From Phaeovulum sp. (GTDB lineage: Bacteria; Pseudomonadota; Alphaproteobacteria; Rhodobacterales; Rhodobacteraceae): a stretch of DNA of 64,000 nucleotides. Both the position numbers and the translations under genes were made by a program. Positions 56,760-64,000 of the stretch are shown piece after piece. The notes below the pieces were generated by a model that saw only the letters and a program-made list of their open reading frames with translations, was not told where the DNA came from and searched no databases. The stretch lies in assembly GCF_030684035.1 (NCBI RefSeq), contig NZ_JAUXPI010000009.1, forward strand, positions 43,066-107,065, written 5' to 3'. How positions within the stretch are numbered: the first letter of the stretch is position 1; every line of letters begins with the position of its first letter.

Positions 56760-57668
56760 ATGACGGAAACTACGCAGACGGGTGGCGCGGCACCGGGTGC
56801 AGCAACGATGGCGCATTCGGTGGTGCGACTGCCCCCCGGGCTCTATTTCGTTGCGACGCCGATCGGGGCCGCGCGCGACATCACCCTGCGCGGTCTCGAC
56901 ATTCTGGCCTCGGCCGAGGTGCTTGCGGCAGAAGATACCCGTACGCTGCGCCATTTGCTCGATATCCATGGCGTTGCGCTTTCGGGGCGGCCGCTCCTGG
57001 CCTATCACGAGCACAGCGGTGCCGCGGTGCGCCCGCGCCTGCTCGGTGCTCTGGCCGAGGGCAAGAGCGTTGCCTATGCAAGCGAAGCCGGCACGCCGTT
57101 GGTGGCGGACCCCGGCTTTCAGCTTGGCCGCGCCGCGATCGAGGCCGGATTTTCCGTGTTTGCCGCACCCGGCCCTTCGGCCGTGTTGGCGGCGCTGACG
57201 GTGTCCGGCCTGCCCTCGGACAGGTTCTTGTTCGCAGGCTTTCCGCCAGCGACACGGGCGGCGCGCAAAACCTGGCTGCGCGAGATGAAAACTGTTCAGG
57301 CGACGCTGATATTCTACGAATCACCGAAACGCGTTGGCCAAATGTTAATCGATTTGGCCGAAACTCTGGGGCAGGAACGACGGGCGGCAGTAGCGCGCGA
57401 GTTGACCAAACGTTTTGAGGAGGTGCGGCGCGGAACTCTTGCTGAGCTTGCAGCAGGTTTCGTGGGTCAGGCGGTCAAGGGCGAAATCGTGGTTCTGGTG
57501 GATCGCGCGCCGGCCCTCCGGGCCGGGGCAGAAGAGGTTGAGGCGGCATTGCGCGAAAGGCTGGTGCATCTGCGGGTAAGGGAGGCGGCGGCAGAGGTGG
57601 CCGAAGCCCTCGGCCTGCCCCGGCGCGAGGTCTATCAGATGGCGCTGCGGCTGGAGGGCGAGAGATGA
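56760..57668 (+). CDS. rsmI: 16S rRNA (cytidine1402-2'-O)-methyltransferase
   Basis: 302 residues from ATG 56760. SAM-dependent tetrapyrrole-methylase fold: GLYFVATPIGAARDITLRGLDIL, AEDTRTLRHLL, YHEHS, YASEAGTPLVADPGF, and FYESPKRV. It adds the 2'-O-methyl of C1402 in the ribosomal decoding centre. About 20 N-terminal residues are an extra low-complexity leader. Overlaps yraN by ATGA. Confidence 0.95.
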   Translation: MTETTQTGGAAPGAATMAHSVVRLPPGLYFVATPIGAARDITLRGLDILASAEVLAAEDTRTLRHLLDIHGVALSGRPLLAYHEHSGAAVRPRLLGALAEGKSVAYASEAGTPLVADPGFQLGRAAIEAGFSVFAAPGPSAVLAALTVSGLPSDRFLFAGFPPATRAARKTWLREMKTVQATLIFYESPKRVGQMLIDLAETLGQERRAAVARELTKRFEEVRRGTLAELAAGFVGQAVKGEIVVLVDRAPALRAGAEEVEAALRERLVHLRVREAAAEVAEALGLPRREVYQMALRLEGER

Positions 57669-58021
57669 GCGGTGCAGTTTCCTATCATGACGGGCTGGCC
57701 GCCGAGGCGCAGGTGGCGGCGCATTACCTGCAAAGCGGCAGGACGATTGCCGCGCGCCGCTGGCGCGGTTCGGGCGGCGAGATCGACCTTGTCGCCCGCG
57801 AGGGCGCGGGGCTGGTATTCATCGAGGTGAAGAAGGCGGAGAGCCATGCCCGCGCCGCCGAGCGGCTTTCGCGCCGCCAGATGGACCGGATCTATGCTTC
57901 GGCGAGCGAGTTCATCGCCGGTGAACCTTTGGGGCAGGGTACCGCCGTGCGCTTCGACGTGGCACTGGTCGATGCCGTGGGTCGTATCGAGATTCTGGAG
58001 AATGCCTTCGGGCTCGACTGA
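57665..58021 (+). CDS. yraN: YraN/UPF0102 endonuclease-fold protein
   Basis: 118 residues. [22 protein letters not shown] and [24 protein letters not shown] carry the D-x(n)-ExK core of the PD-(D/E)XK nuclease-like fold of UPF0102 proteins (E-V-K with the acidic residue upstream). Cellular role is still debated. Position between rsmI and gshB is the usual one. Confidence 0.92.
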   Translation: MSGAVSYHDGLAAEAQVAAHYLQSGRTIAARRWRGSGGEIDLVAREGAGLVFIEVKKAESHARAAERLSRRQMDRIYASASEFIAGEPLGQGTAVRFDVALVDAVGRIEILENAFGLD

Positions 58022-58080
58022 GGCGTGGTTGCATCGCGCTTTGCGCTGCGCCATGTAGGGTGCCAGCAAGGGGGTGCCGC

Positions 58081-59025
58081 ATGGCCTTGAAGGTTGCAAT
58101 CCAGATGGACCCTATCGGCGCGATCAACATCGACGCCGACAGCACCTTCCGTATTGCCGAAGAGGCACAGCTGCGGGGGCACAGTCTGTTTTACTACACC
58201 CCCGACAGGCTCGCTTACCGCGAAGGCCGCATTGTGGCGCGCGGCTGGCCGCTTGAAGTGCGGCGCGTGCGCGGCGATCACTTCACGCTCGGGGCCGAGA
58301 CCGAGGTCGATCTGGCGGAATGGGACGTGGTCTGGCTGCGCCAAGACCCGCCCTTCGACATGAGCTATATCACCACCACGCATCTGCTCGGACGCATTCA
58401 CCCCGGCACGCTGGTGGTCAACGATCCGTTCTGGGTGCGCAATTCACCCGAAAAGCTGCTGGTGCTCGACTTTCCCGACCTGACGCCGCCAACGCTTGTT
58501 GCGCGTGATCTTTCCACCATTCGCGCCTTTCGCGCCCGCCATGGCGACATCATCCTTAAGCCGCTTTATGGCAATGGTGGCGCGGGTGTGTTCCGGCTGG
58601 ATCCGGGCGACAGGAACCTTGCCTCGCTGCACGAGCTCTTCAGCGGCATCAACCGCGAGCCGCTGATCGCGCAGAAATTCCTGCCCGATGTGGTCAAGGG
58701 CGACAAGCGCATCATCCTGATCGACGGCGCGCCGGTGGGGGCGATCAACCGGGTGCCCGCCGAGGGCGAGACGCGCTCCAACCTGCATGTTGGCGGGCGC
58801 CCCGAAAAGATCGGCCTGACGGCGCGCGATCTTGAGATCTGCGCCCGAATCGGTCCGATGCTGCGGCAAAAGGGTCAGGTCTTTGTCGGCATCGACGTGA
58901 TCGGCGACTGGCTGACCGAGATCAACGTGACCTCGCCCACCGGCATTCAGGAGCTTGACCGGTTTGACGGCACCAACACCGCCGAGACGATCTGGCAGGT
59001 GATCGAGGCCAAGCGCGCGCGCTAG
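58081..59025 (+). CDS. gshB: glutathione synthetase
   Basis: 314 residues from ATG 58081. ATP-grasp ligase joining gamma-glutamylcysteine and glycine. Landmarks: [28 protein letters not shown], the grasp loop [19 protein letters not shown], and [25 protein letters not shown], followed by [23 protein letters not shown] with metal ligands. Forms an operon with rsmI-yraN. Its stop is 2 bases from the convergent comM stop. Confidence 0.97.
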   Translation: MALKVAIQMDPIGAINIDADSTFRIAEEAQLRGHSLFYYTPDRLAYREGRIVARGWPLEVRRVRGDHFTLGAETEVDLAEWDVVWLRQDPPFDMSYITTTHLLGRIHPGTLVVNDPFWVRNSPEKLLVLDFPDLTPPTLVARDLSTIRAFRARHGDIILKPLYGNGGAGVFRLDPGDRNLASLHELFSGINREPLIAQKFLPDVVKGDKRIILIDGAPVGAINRVPAEGETRSNLHVGGRPEKIGLTARDLEICARIGPMLRQKGQVFVGIDVIGDWLTEINVTSPTGIQELDRFDGTNTAETIWQVIEAKRAR

Positions 59026-59027
59026 GT

Positions 59028-60542
59028 TCAGCGCCCGGCGGCGAGGGTCAGCCGGTAGCTGACAGCTTCGGCAATATGCGGCAGGCGCAGCGTCGGCGCG
59101 CCGTCAAGGTCGGCAATGGTGCGCGCCACGCGCAGCACCCGGTGATAGCCGCGCGCGGTCAGGCCAAAGCGGTCTGCCACCTTCAGCAAAAGCGCGCGGC
59201 CCTCGGCATCGGGGCTGGCCACCGCTTCCAGAAGCGCGCCTTCGGCCTCGGCATTGACCCGCACCTGCGGGTGGGCCGCATAGCGCGCCTCCTGGCGCGC
59301 GCGTGCCGACTGCACCCGGGCTGCAACCGTGGCCGAACTGTCGCCGGTGGAGGGCAGGTCGAGGTCGGCATAGGCCACCGGCGGCACCTCGATGCGCAGA
59401 TCGAAGCGGTCCATCAGCGGCCCGGAGATGCGCCCGAGGTAGTCTTCGCCGCACATCGGCACCCGCGAACAGGCGCGCGCGGGATCGGCGAGGTAGCCGC
59501 ATTTGCAGGGATTTGCCGCTGCCACCAGAAGAAAGCGGCAGGGGTAGCGCACATGCGCATTGGCGCGTGCCACCACCACCTCGCCGGTTTCAATGGGCTG
59601 GCGCAGGGTTTCGAGAACGGCGCGCGGGTATTCGGGAAACTCGTCCATGAACAGCACGCCGTTATGCGCGAGGCTGATTTCACCCGGTTTCGCGCCGCGC
59701 CCGCCGCCGACGATTGCCGCCATCGAAGCGGTATGGTGCGGCTCGCGGAATGGCCTTGTCCGCGAGATGCCGCCTTCGGAGAGCAGCCCCGAGAGCGAGT
59801 GGATCATCGAGGTTTCAAGCGCCTCGACGGGCGATAGCGGCGGCAGAATGCCCGGAATACGCGCCGCGAGCATCGACTTGCCGGCACCGGGCGCGCCCAC
59901 CATCAGCAGGTGGTGGCGACCGGCGGCGGCAATTTCAAGCGCGCGCTTGGCGCGTTCCTGGCCCTTGACGTCGCGCAGATCGCGGATCGCCGCCTCGCGC
60001 AGCACCTCGCCCGGGCGCGCCGGGGAAAGTGGTGTGCGGCCGGTGAAATGGGCGATGGCTTCGGCAAGCGTTGCCGGGGCGAGCACCGGGGTCGCGCCGA
60101 CCCAGGCCGCCTCGGCACCGCAGGCAGCGGGGCAGATCAGCGTGCGGTCATGCTCGGCCGCGGCCATTGCTGCGGGCAGCGCACCCGCCACCGCGATCAG
60201 CCGCCCGTCAAGCGCCAGTTCGCCAAGTGCGACGCAGGATTCGAGGTCTTCGCGCGGCAGGATCTCGATTGCCGCCAGCAGCGCCAGCGCGATCGGCAGG
60301 TCGAAATGCGAGCCTTCCTTGGGCAGGTCGGCGGGCGAGAGGTTGACGGTTATCTTCTTTGATGGCAGCGCGATGGAAAGCGCGGCAAGGGCGGCGCGCA
60401 CCCTTTCGCGCGCCTCCGACACCGCCTTGTCGGGCAGGCCGACGATGGCGAAGTTCGGCATGCCTTGCGCCAGCGCGCATTGCACCTCGACCAGTCGCGC
60501 CTCGACGCCTTCGAAGGCCACCGTATAGACCTGCGCCACCAT
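59028..60542 (-). CDS. comM: YifB/ComM-family Mg-chelatase-like AAA+ ATPase
   Basis: 504 residues. N-terminal ChlI-like domain (IVGLPDKAVSEARERVRAAL; NLSPADLPKEGSHFDLPIALALL), then AAA+ with Walker A GAPGAGKSMLAARIPGILPPL (~215-235), the FREPHHTASMAAIVGGG segment and Walker B LFMDEFPE, then the Mg_chelatase C-terminal domain. A hexameric branch-migration helicase required for integrating transforming DNA. A CtrA-like box is ~50-75 bases upstream of the ATG, which fits CtrA control of competence genes in Rhodobacteraceae. Confidence 0.93.
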   Translation of the reverse strand: MVAQVYTVAFEGVEARLVEVQCALAQGMPNFAIVGLPDKAVSEARERVRAALAALSIALPSKKITVNLSPADLPKEGSHFDLPIALALLAAIEILPREDLESCVALGELALDGRLIAVAGALPAAMAAAEHDRTLICPAACGAEAAWVGATPVLAPATLAEAIAHFTGRTPLSPARPGEVLREAAIRDLRDVKGQERAKRALEIAAAGRHHLLMVGAPGAGKSMLAARIPGILPPLSPVEALETSMIHSLSGLLSEGGISRTRPFREPHHTASMAAIVGGGRGAKPGEISLAHNGVLFMDEFPEYPRAVLETLRQPIETGEVVVARANAHVRYPCRFLLVAAANPCKCGYLADPARACSRVPMCGEDYLGRISGPLMDRFDLRIEVPPVAYADLDLPSTGDSSATVAARVQSARARQEARYAAHPQVRVNAEAEGALLEAVASPDAEGRALLLKVADRFGLTARGYHRVLRVARTIADLDGAPTLRLPHIAEAVSYRLTLAAGR

Positions 60543-60588
60543 TGTGCACCCACGCTTCGCCCCTGCGAAAAGGCTTAGGCTGCGAGGG

Positions 60589-60616
60589 TTTAGGAATGGT
60601 TAATTCCGGTTAACCA
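60589..60616 (-). promoter_or_regulatory. CtrA-like binding site upstream of comM
   Basis: On the minus strand two TTAACC half-sites occur in tandem with TTAACCAT as the promoter-proximal one (TTAA-N6-TTAACCAT); the 20 bases TGGTTAATTCCGGTTAACCA (60597-60616) also form a 7-bp inverted repeat. On the + strand TTTA-N7-TTAA is present (60589-60603). The site ends ~55 bases before the comM ATG, right for a promoter element. The spacing is 6 rather than the canonical 7 for the perfect half-sites. Confidence 0.55.
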
Positions 60617-60619
60617 GGA

Positions 60620-61309
60620 TCACGCCGCGGGTCCGGGCCAGGGACGGGTTGGCCAGTCGCGTTTGTAGAACGGTTGGTCGGGGCCTTCGGCCAGAGCTTC
60701 CGCGCGCCAGTGGCAAAAGGCGGGGTCGGCAAGCGTGGTTGCCACATAGGCCGCCGCCACCGGCCCAACCGAAAGGTTATGCCCCGCAATGCGCGCCGCG
60801 ACCGGGGCATAAAACGCGTCTGCTGCGGACCAGCGCCCGAAAAGCCACGGCCCGCCTGCGCCGAACTGGCCGCGCGCGAGGCCCCAGAGCTGCTCGATCC
60901 GCGCCAGATCCTCCAGCACCGGTGCGGGTGGCGCACAGTCGGAATAGCTGCGCCGCAGGTTCATCGGGCAATGGTTGCGCAGCGCCCCGAACCCGGCGTG
61001 CATTTCTGCCGAGATCCAGCGCGCCACCGCCCGCGCGGTTGCATCCTCTGGCCAAAGCCGCGCTTCGGGATGGCGCTCGGCAAGGGTTTCGGCAATTGCC
61101 AGCGTCTCGCCAATCACCTGCCCCTCGGGCAGGCGCAGCGCGGGCGCAAGGCGGGCCGGGGCAAAGGCACCCATCAACCGGGCGAAATCTGGTGAATATA
61201 GGCGGCCGGAATGGGTGGTTACGGCAATGCCGCCCTGCGCGAACAAAAGCCAGCCGCGCAGCGACCAGCTTGAATGGCTGCGATCGCCGATCGCCAGATC
61301 ATACCCCAT
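60620..61309 (-). CDS. glutathione S-transferase-like protein
   Basis: 229 residues from ATG 61309 (AAGGA upstream); longer in-frame starts are leader only. Thioredoxin-type N-terminal (IGDRSHSSWSLRGWLLFAQGG, ..VIGETLAIAETLAER) and helical C-terminal (FGRWSAADAFYAPVAARIAG), the MAAI/YfcF-like subgroup. No neighbours in the same direction except comM downstream. Probable detoxification enzyme of unknown substrate. Confidence 0.87.
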   Translation of the reverse strand: MGYDLAIGDRSHSSWSLRGWLLFAQGGIAVTTHSGRLYSPDFARLMGAFAPARLAPALRLPEGQVIGETLAIAETLAERHPEARLWPEDATARAVARWISAEMHAGFGALRNHCPMNLRRSYSDCAPPAPVLEDLARIEQLWGLARGQFGAGGPWLFGRWSAADAFYAPVAARIAGHNLSVGPVAAAYVATTLADPAFCHWRAEALAEGPDQPFYKRDWPTRPWPGPAA

Positions 61310-61415
61310 TTTGGATTCCTTGCCCCCGCGCCGGGTGATCCGGCTGGTGTTCTGGCGCGTATTCATCGGCAAATCGGGGGCGCTCTGCAAGCGCCGCAGC
61401 AAGACGGAGGCAGAT

Positions 61416-61809
61416 ATGGCATTCGACGGGGCACGGTCACAAGGCTTCCTCGCCCGCGCGATGAAGGCCGAAATGCTCGATGCTGAAACCGAACTGGCGC
61501 TGAAGCTGCTTGTCTCGGCTTACATCAAACTGGCGGTTTCGATGGCTGCGCGCTTTCGCCGCTACGGCGCGCCGATGGAGGAATTGGTGCAGGAGGCCAC
61601 GCTGGGCCTGCTGAAGGCACCGTGCGCGGCGCTTGCTGTCGGCGCTACACGCGCGCAGGTCTGCCGAGGTGCCGCACACGTTTGACGATCTGGGCGGCGA
61701 GCTTCGCTCTTCCAAAGAGCGGGTGCGCCAGATCGAGGTCGCGGCGCTGGCGAAATTGCGCCGGGCCCTTGAAGCGCGGGGTGCCTCTGTGCAAGACCTG
61801 TGGGCATGA
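61416..61809 (+). pseudogene. rpoH2: remnant of an RpoH2-type heat-shock sigma factor gene
   Basis: From ATG 61416 (ACGGAGGCAG upstream) the frame matches the start of RpoH-type sigma factors (ARAMKAEMLDAETELAL, then YIKLAVSMAARFRRYGAPMEELVQEATLGLLKA, i.e. region 2.1-2.2), with about 15 residues missing in between. At ~61617 it breaks: the same frame ends at TGA 61683-61685, while another frame continues as sigma region 4 (FDDLGGELRSSKERVRQIEVAALAKLRRALEA) to TGA 61807-61809. Regions 2.3-3 (roughly 160 residues) are deleted and the ends are out of frame. Its remnant stop overlaps the next gene's ATG by ATGA. It sits at what I recall as the normal rpoH2-coaBC locus. Confidence 0.8.
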
Positions 61810-62606
61810 AAGTTCTCGGCTTTGCCTTTGCCATAACCCTCGCCCTGCCTGCGGCCGCCGAACGGATCGGCCCCGAGGCGCTTTTGGGTCTGCGCGCCCC
61901 GGTGGTGATCCTTGGCGAAGTGCATGACAACCCCGCGCACCATGCCAATCAGGCGCTGGCGGTGGCGTTTCTGCGCCCTGCCGCGATCGTGTTCGAGATG
62001 CTGAGCCCCGAGGCGGCCTCCCATGCGACCCCCGCCAACCGCGAAGACCCGGCAAAGCTGGCGGCGGCGCTTGGCTGGGATGGATCGGGCTGGCCCGATT
62101 TCGCCATGTATTACCCGATCTTCGATGCCGCCCCCGAAGCCACGATCCGGGGCGGCGATGTGCCGCGCGATGCGCTATTGCGCGCCATGGCCGAGGGTGC
62201 CGCCGCCGCTTTTGGCGAAGACGCGGCGCGCTATGGCCTGACCACGCCGCTTGCGCCCGATGTTCAGGCAGCACTCGAGGCCGAGCAGATGGCGGCGCAT
62301 TGCAACGCACTGCCGCCCGCACGGATGGCGGGCATGGTCGAGGCGCAGCGGCTGCGCGATGCGGCGCTGGCGCAAGCGGTGCTGGAAGCCTTGCTTGAAA
62401 CCGGCGGGCCGGTGGCGGTGATTACCGGGTCCGGCCATGCGCGCACCGATCTTGGCGTGCCGGCCGTGTTGCGCCGGGCCGAACCCGAACTTGCGGTGAT
62501 CGCGGTTGGCCAGATCGAAGCCCCCGCCGAGCCGGTGCAGCCCTACGATCTCTGGATCGTCACCGCCCCGGCCCCGCGCGAAGACCCCTGCGCGGTGTTC
62601 CGCTAG
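61806..62606 (+). CDS. ChaN/haem-binding-uptake-type protein (PF04187-like)
   Basis: 266 residues from ATG 61806 (MKVLGFAFAITLALPAAAE, a clear signal peptide). Core motifs of ChaN family: VVILGEVHDNPAHHANQ (haem-ligand region) near residue 38, IVFEMLSPE, and GGPVAVITGSGHARTDLGVP near 205. Family members bind haem or act in iron homeostasis in the periplasm or outer membrane. Its start overlaps the dead sigma-factor stop, so translation may once have been coupled. Confidence 0.83.
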   Translation: MKVLGFAFAITLALPAAAERIGPEALLGLRAPVVILGEVHDNPAHHANQALAVAFLRPAAIVFEMLSPEAASHATPANREDPAKLAAALGWDGSGWPDFAMYYPIFDAAPEATIRGGDVPRDALLRAMAEGAAAAFGEDAARYGLTTPLAPDVQAALEAEQMAAHCNALPPARMAGMVEAQRLRDAALAQAVLEALLETGGPVAVITGSGHARTDLGVPAVLRRAEPELAVIAVGQIEAPAEPVQPYDLWIVTAPAPREDPCAVFR

Positions 62607-62663
62607 CCCGCTTGCGCCGCAAGGCGGCCCTGCCTAGACTTCGGCCAGGCGACGGAGGGCAAA

Positions 62664-63863
62664 ATGCTGGCGGGAAAGACGATTCTTCTCATCATCGGTG
62701 GCGGGATCGCCGCCTACAAGTCGCTCGAGCTGATCCGGCGCTTGCAGGAGCGGGGCGCGCGCGTGGTGCCGGTGCTGACCCGGGCAGGGGCCGAGTTCGT
62801 GACGCCGCTCAGCGTTGCCGCGCTGGCCGGGGGCAAGTGCCACACCGAGCTTTTCGATCTGACCGAAGAGGCGGAGATGGGGCATATCCAGCTTTCGCGC
62901 GCCGCCGACCTCGTGGTGGTGGCACCTGCCACCGCCGATCTGATGGCCAAACTTGCCGCCGGGCTGGCACCCGACCTTGCAAGCACGCTGCTGCTTGCCA
63001 CCGACAAGCGCACCCTGCTGGCCCCGGCGATGAATGTGCGGATGTGGCAGCACCCGGCCACCCAGCGCAACCTGGCGCGGTTGCGCGCAGATGGCATCGC
63101 GGTGGTGGGTCCGAACGAGGGCGACATGGCCTGCGGCGAGTTCGGGCCGGGGCGAATGGCGGAACCGCTGGAAATTGCCGCCGCGATCAGTGCAGCACTT
63201 GGTGCCGGGCCGCTTGCCGGGCGGCATGTGCTGGTGACCTCGGGGCCGACGCATGAACCGATCGACCCGGTGCGCTACATCGCCAACCGCTCTTCGGGGG
63301 CGCAGGGGTCGGCGCTGGCCGCGGCACTGGCCGATCTCGGGGCGCGGGTGACCTTTGTCACCGGCCCCGCCTCGGTGCCGCCGCCTGCCGGAGTCGAGGT
63401 GGTGCGCGTCGAGACCGCGCGCGAGATGCTGGCGGCGGTCGAGGCGGCGTTACCCGCCGATGCGGCGATTTTTGCCGCCGCGGTGGCCGATTGGCGGGTG
63501 GCCAACGCTACCGGGCGCAAGATGAAAAAGGATGGCACCGGGCAGCCGCCGAAGCTGGACCTTGTCGAAAACCCCGATGTTCTCGCCCGCATCAGCCAGC
63601 TTGCCGAAGGTCGGCCCGCCCTGGTTGTGGGTTTTGCCGCAGAAACCGACAATGTGCTTGAACACGCTTCGGCCAAGCGCGCCCGCAAGGGCTGCGACTG
63701 GATCGTGGCCAATGACGTGAGCGCGGCGACCGGGATCATGGGTGGGGCCGAAAACGCGGTGACAGTGATCGACGCGGAAGGCAGCGAAAGCTGGCCGCGG
63801 ATGAGCAAGACCGAGGTCGCGCGCCGCCTGGCTGCGCGTATCGCGGCAGCACTGGCAGGCTAG
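62664..63863 (+). CDS. coaBC: phosphopantothenoylcysteine decarboxylase / phosphopantothenate-cysteine ligase
   Basis: 399 residues. N-terminal flavoprotein (CoaC): ILLIIGGGIAAYKSLELIRRL, the VVVAPATADLMAKLAAGLAPDL segment, APAMNVRMW (key Asn) and MACGEFGPGRM (catalytic Cys loop). C-terminal CoaB ligase: LVTSGPTHEPIDPVRYIANRSSG, AAVADWRV, and KMKKDG. Two steps of coenzyme A synthesis. It ends 73 bases before the transposase start. Confidence 0.97.
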   Translation: MLAGKTILLIIGGGIAAYKSLELIRRLQERGARVVPVLTRAGAEFVTPLSVAALAGGKCHTELFDLTEEAEMGHIQLSRAADLVVVAPATADLMAKLAAGLAPDLASTLLLATDKRTLLAPAMNVRMWQHPATQRNLARLRADGIAVVGPNEGDMACGEFGPGRMAEPLEIAAAISAALGAGPLAGRHVLVTSGPTHEPIDPVRYIANRSSGAQGSALAAALADLGARVTFVTGPASVPPPAGVEVVRVETAREMLAAVEAALPADAAIFAAAVADWRVANATGRKMKKDGTGQPPKLDLVENPDVLARISQLAEGRPALVVGFAAETDNVLEHASAKRARKGCDWIVANDVSAATGIMGGAENAVTVIDAEGSESWPRMSKTEVARRLAARIAAALAG

Positions 63864-63880
63864 GTCACATACTCATAAAG

Positions 63881-64000
63881 GGGATTCACAAGGTTACGGA
63901 GATCTGATTCACTTTCCCGCAGCACGGGAGGTGTCGATGGCGCGCTTTGATCTGACGGATTTCGAGTGGGATGTGATCCAGCCTTTGCTGCCGACCAAGG
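63881..64000 (+). mobile_element. left end of an IS5-type insertion sequence
   Basis: From ~63881 the sequence changes character. GATTCAC occurs as a direct repeat at 63883-63889 and 63906-63912 in the terminal region, followed by GGGAGG and a transposase start. The left terminus is probably near 63881 (GGGATTCAC); terminal inverted repeat and target duplication cannot be checked because the right end is outside the window. Confidence 0.7.
63937..64000 (+). CDS. IS5-family transposase (5' part only)
   Basis: Only the first 21 codons are in the window: MARFDLTDFEWDVIQPLLPT, the conserved opening of IS5/IS427-group transposases (DUF4096-like N-terminus), preceded by a GGGAGG ribosome site. The catalytic DDE domain lies beyond the edge, so integrity cannot be judged. 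Confidence 0.8.
   Translation, partial: MARFDLTDFEWDVIQPLLPTK

Overview
The window is GC-rich (about two-thirds G+C), densely packed chromosomal DNA of an alphaproteobacterium, most likely a member of the Rhodobacteraceae. This rests on gene content and order (glnD-murJ beside trpS; rsmI-yraN-gshB; a cdd-deoA-deoB-add-upp salvage operon; an rpoH2-type locus beside coaBC), on very short gene spacing with many ATGA/GTGA overlaps, and on several short proteins of Rhodobacterales type. I saw no tRNA, rRNA, CRISPR array, prophage or plasmid functions. The only mobile element is the left end of an IS5-type insertion sequence at the right edge.

Layout. 1-7.2 kb: a partial secreted protein resembling phosphodiester glycosidases, then GntR regulator - FGGY carbohydrate kinase - fucose-isomerase-like protein, then two more GntR/FCD regulators. 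7.2-14.4 kb: a catabolic island with two divergent arms. One arm is TRAP transporter dctPQM plus a shikimate/quinate dehydrogenase. The other is type II 3-dehydroquinate dehydratase, a Gfo/Idh/MocA oxidoreductase, an HpaI-type aldolase and an AEC carrier. 14.4-15.1 kb: a non-coding gap. 15.1-22.8 kb: an EF-G paralogue, a dimethylglycine/sarcosine dehydrogenase-like protein and small membrane or lipoproteins. 22.8-29.7 kb: glyA, nadK, prpE and maeB. 29.8-34.4 kb: a tightly overlapped nucleoside-salvage operon (cdd, deoA, deoB, add, upp). 34.4-38.4 kb: a SPOR protein, a degenerate M48-like protein, a DMT permease and a sulfotransferase. 38.5-46.2 kb: beta-oxidation genes (fadJ-like, cupin, thiolase, GST, small helix protein, acyl-CoA dehydrogenase) preceded by two MerR regulators. 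46.3-63.9 kb: a broken permease gene, thioesterases, a MATE exporter and housekeeping genes (trpS, murJ, glnD, lppC, rsmI, yraN, gshB, comM, coaBC), with a wrecked rpoH2-like sigma gene just before coaBC.

The genes combine into a heterotrophic assimilation programme: uptake of polyhydroxylated acids or sugars, nucleoside recycling, propionate activation, anaplerotic malic enzyme and fatty-acid oxidation. Features that stand out are four decayed or catalytically degenerate proteins (the rpoH2 remnant, a permease remnant, a rhomboid without catalytic residues and an M48-like protein without HExxH), palindromic TTTGCAAA sites ahead of prpE, a CtrA-like box ahead of comM, and a 192-bp segment bounded by 22-bp inverted repeats inside the beta-oxidation region.
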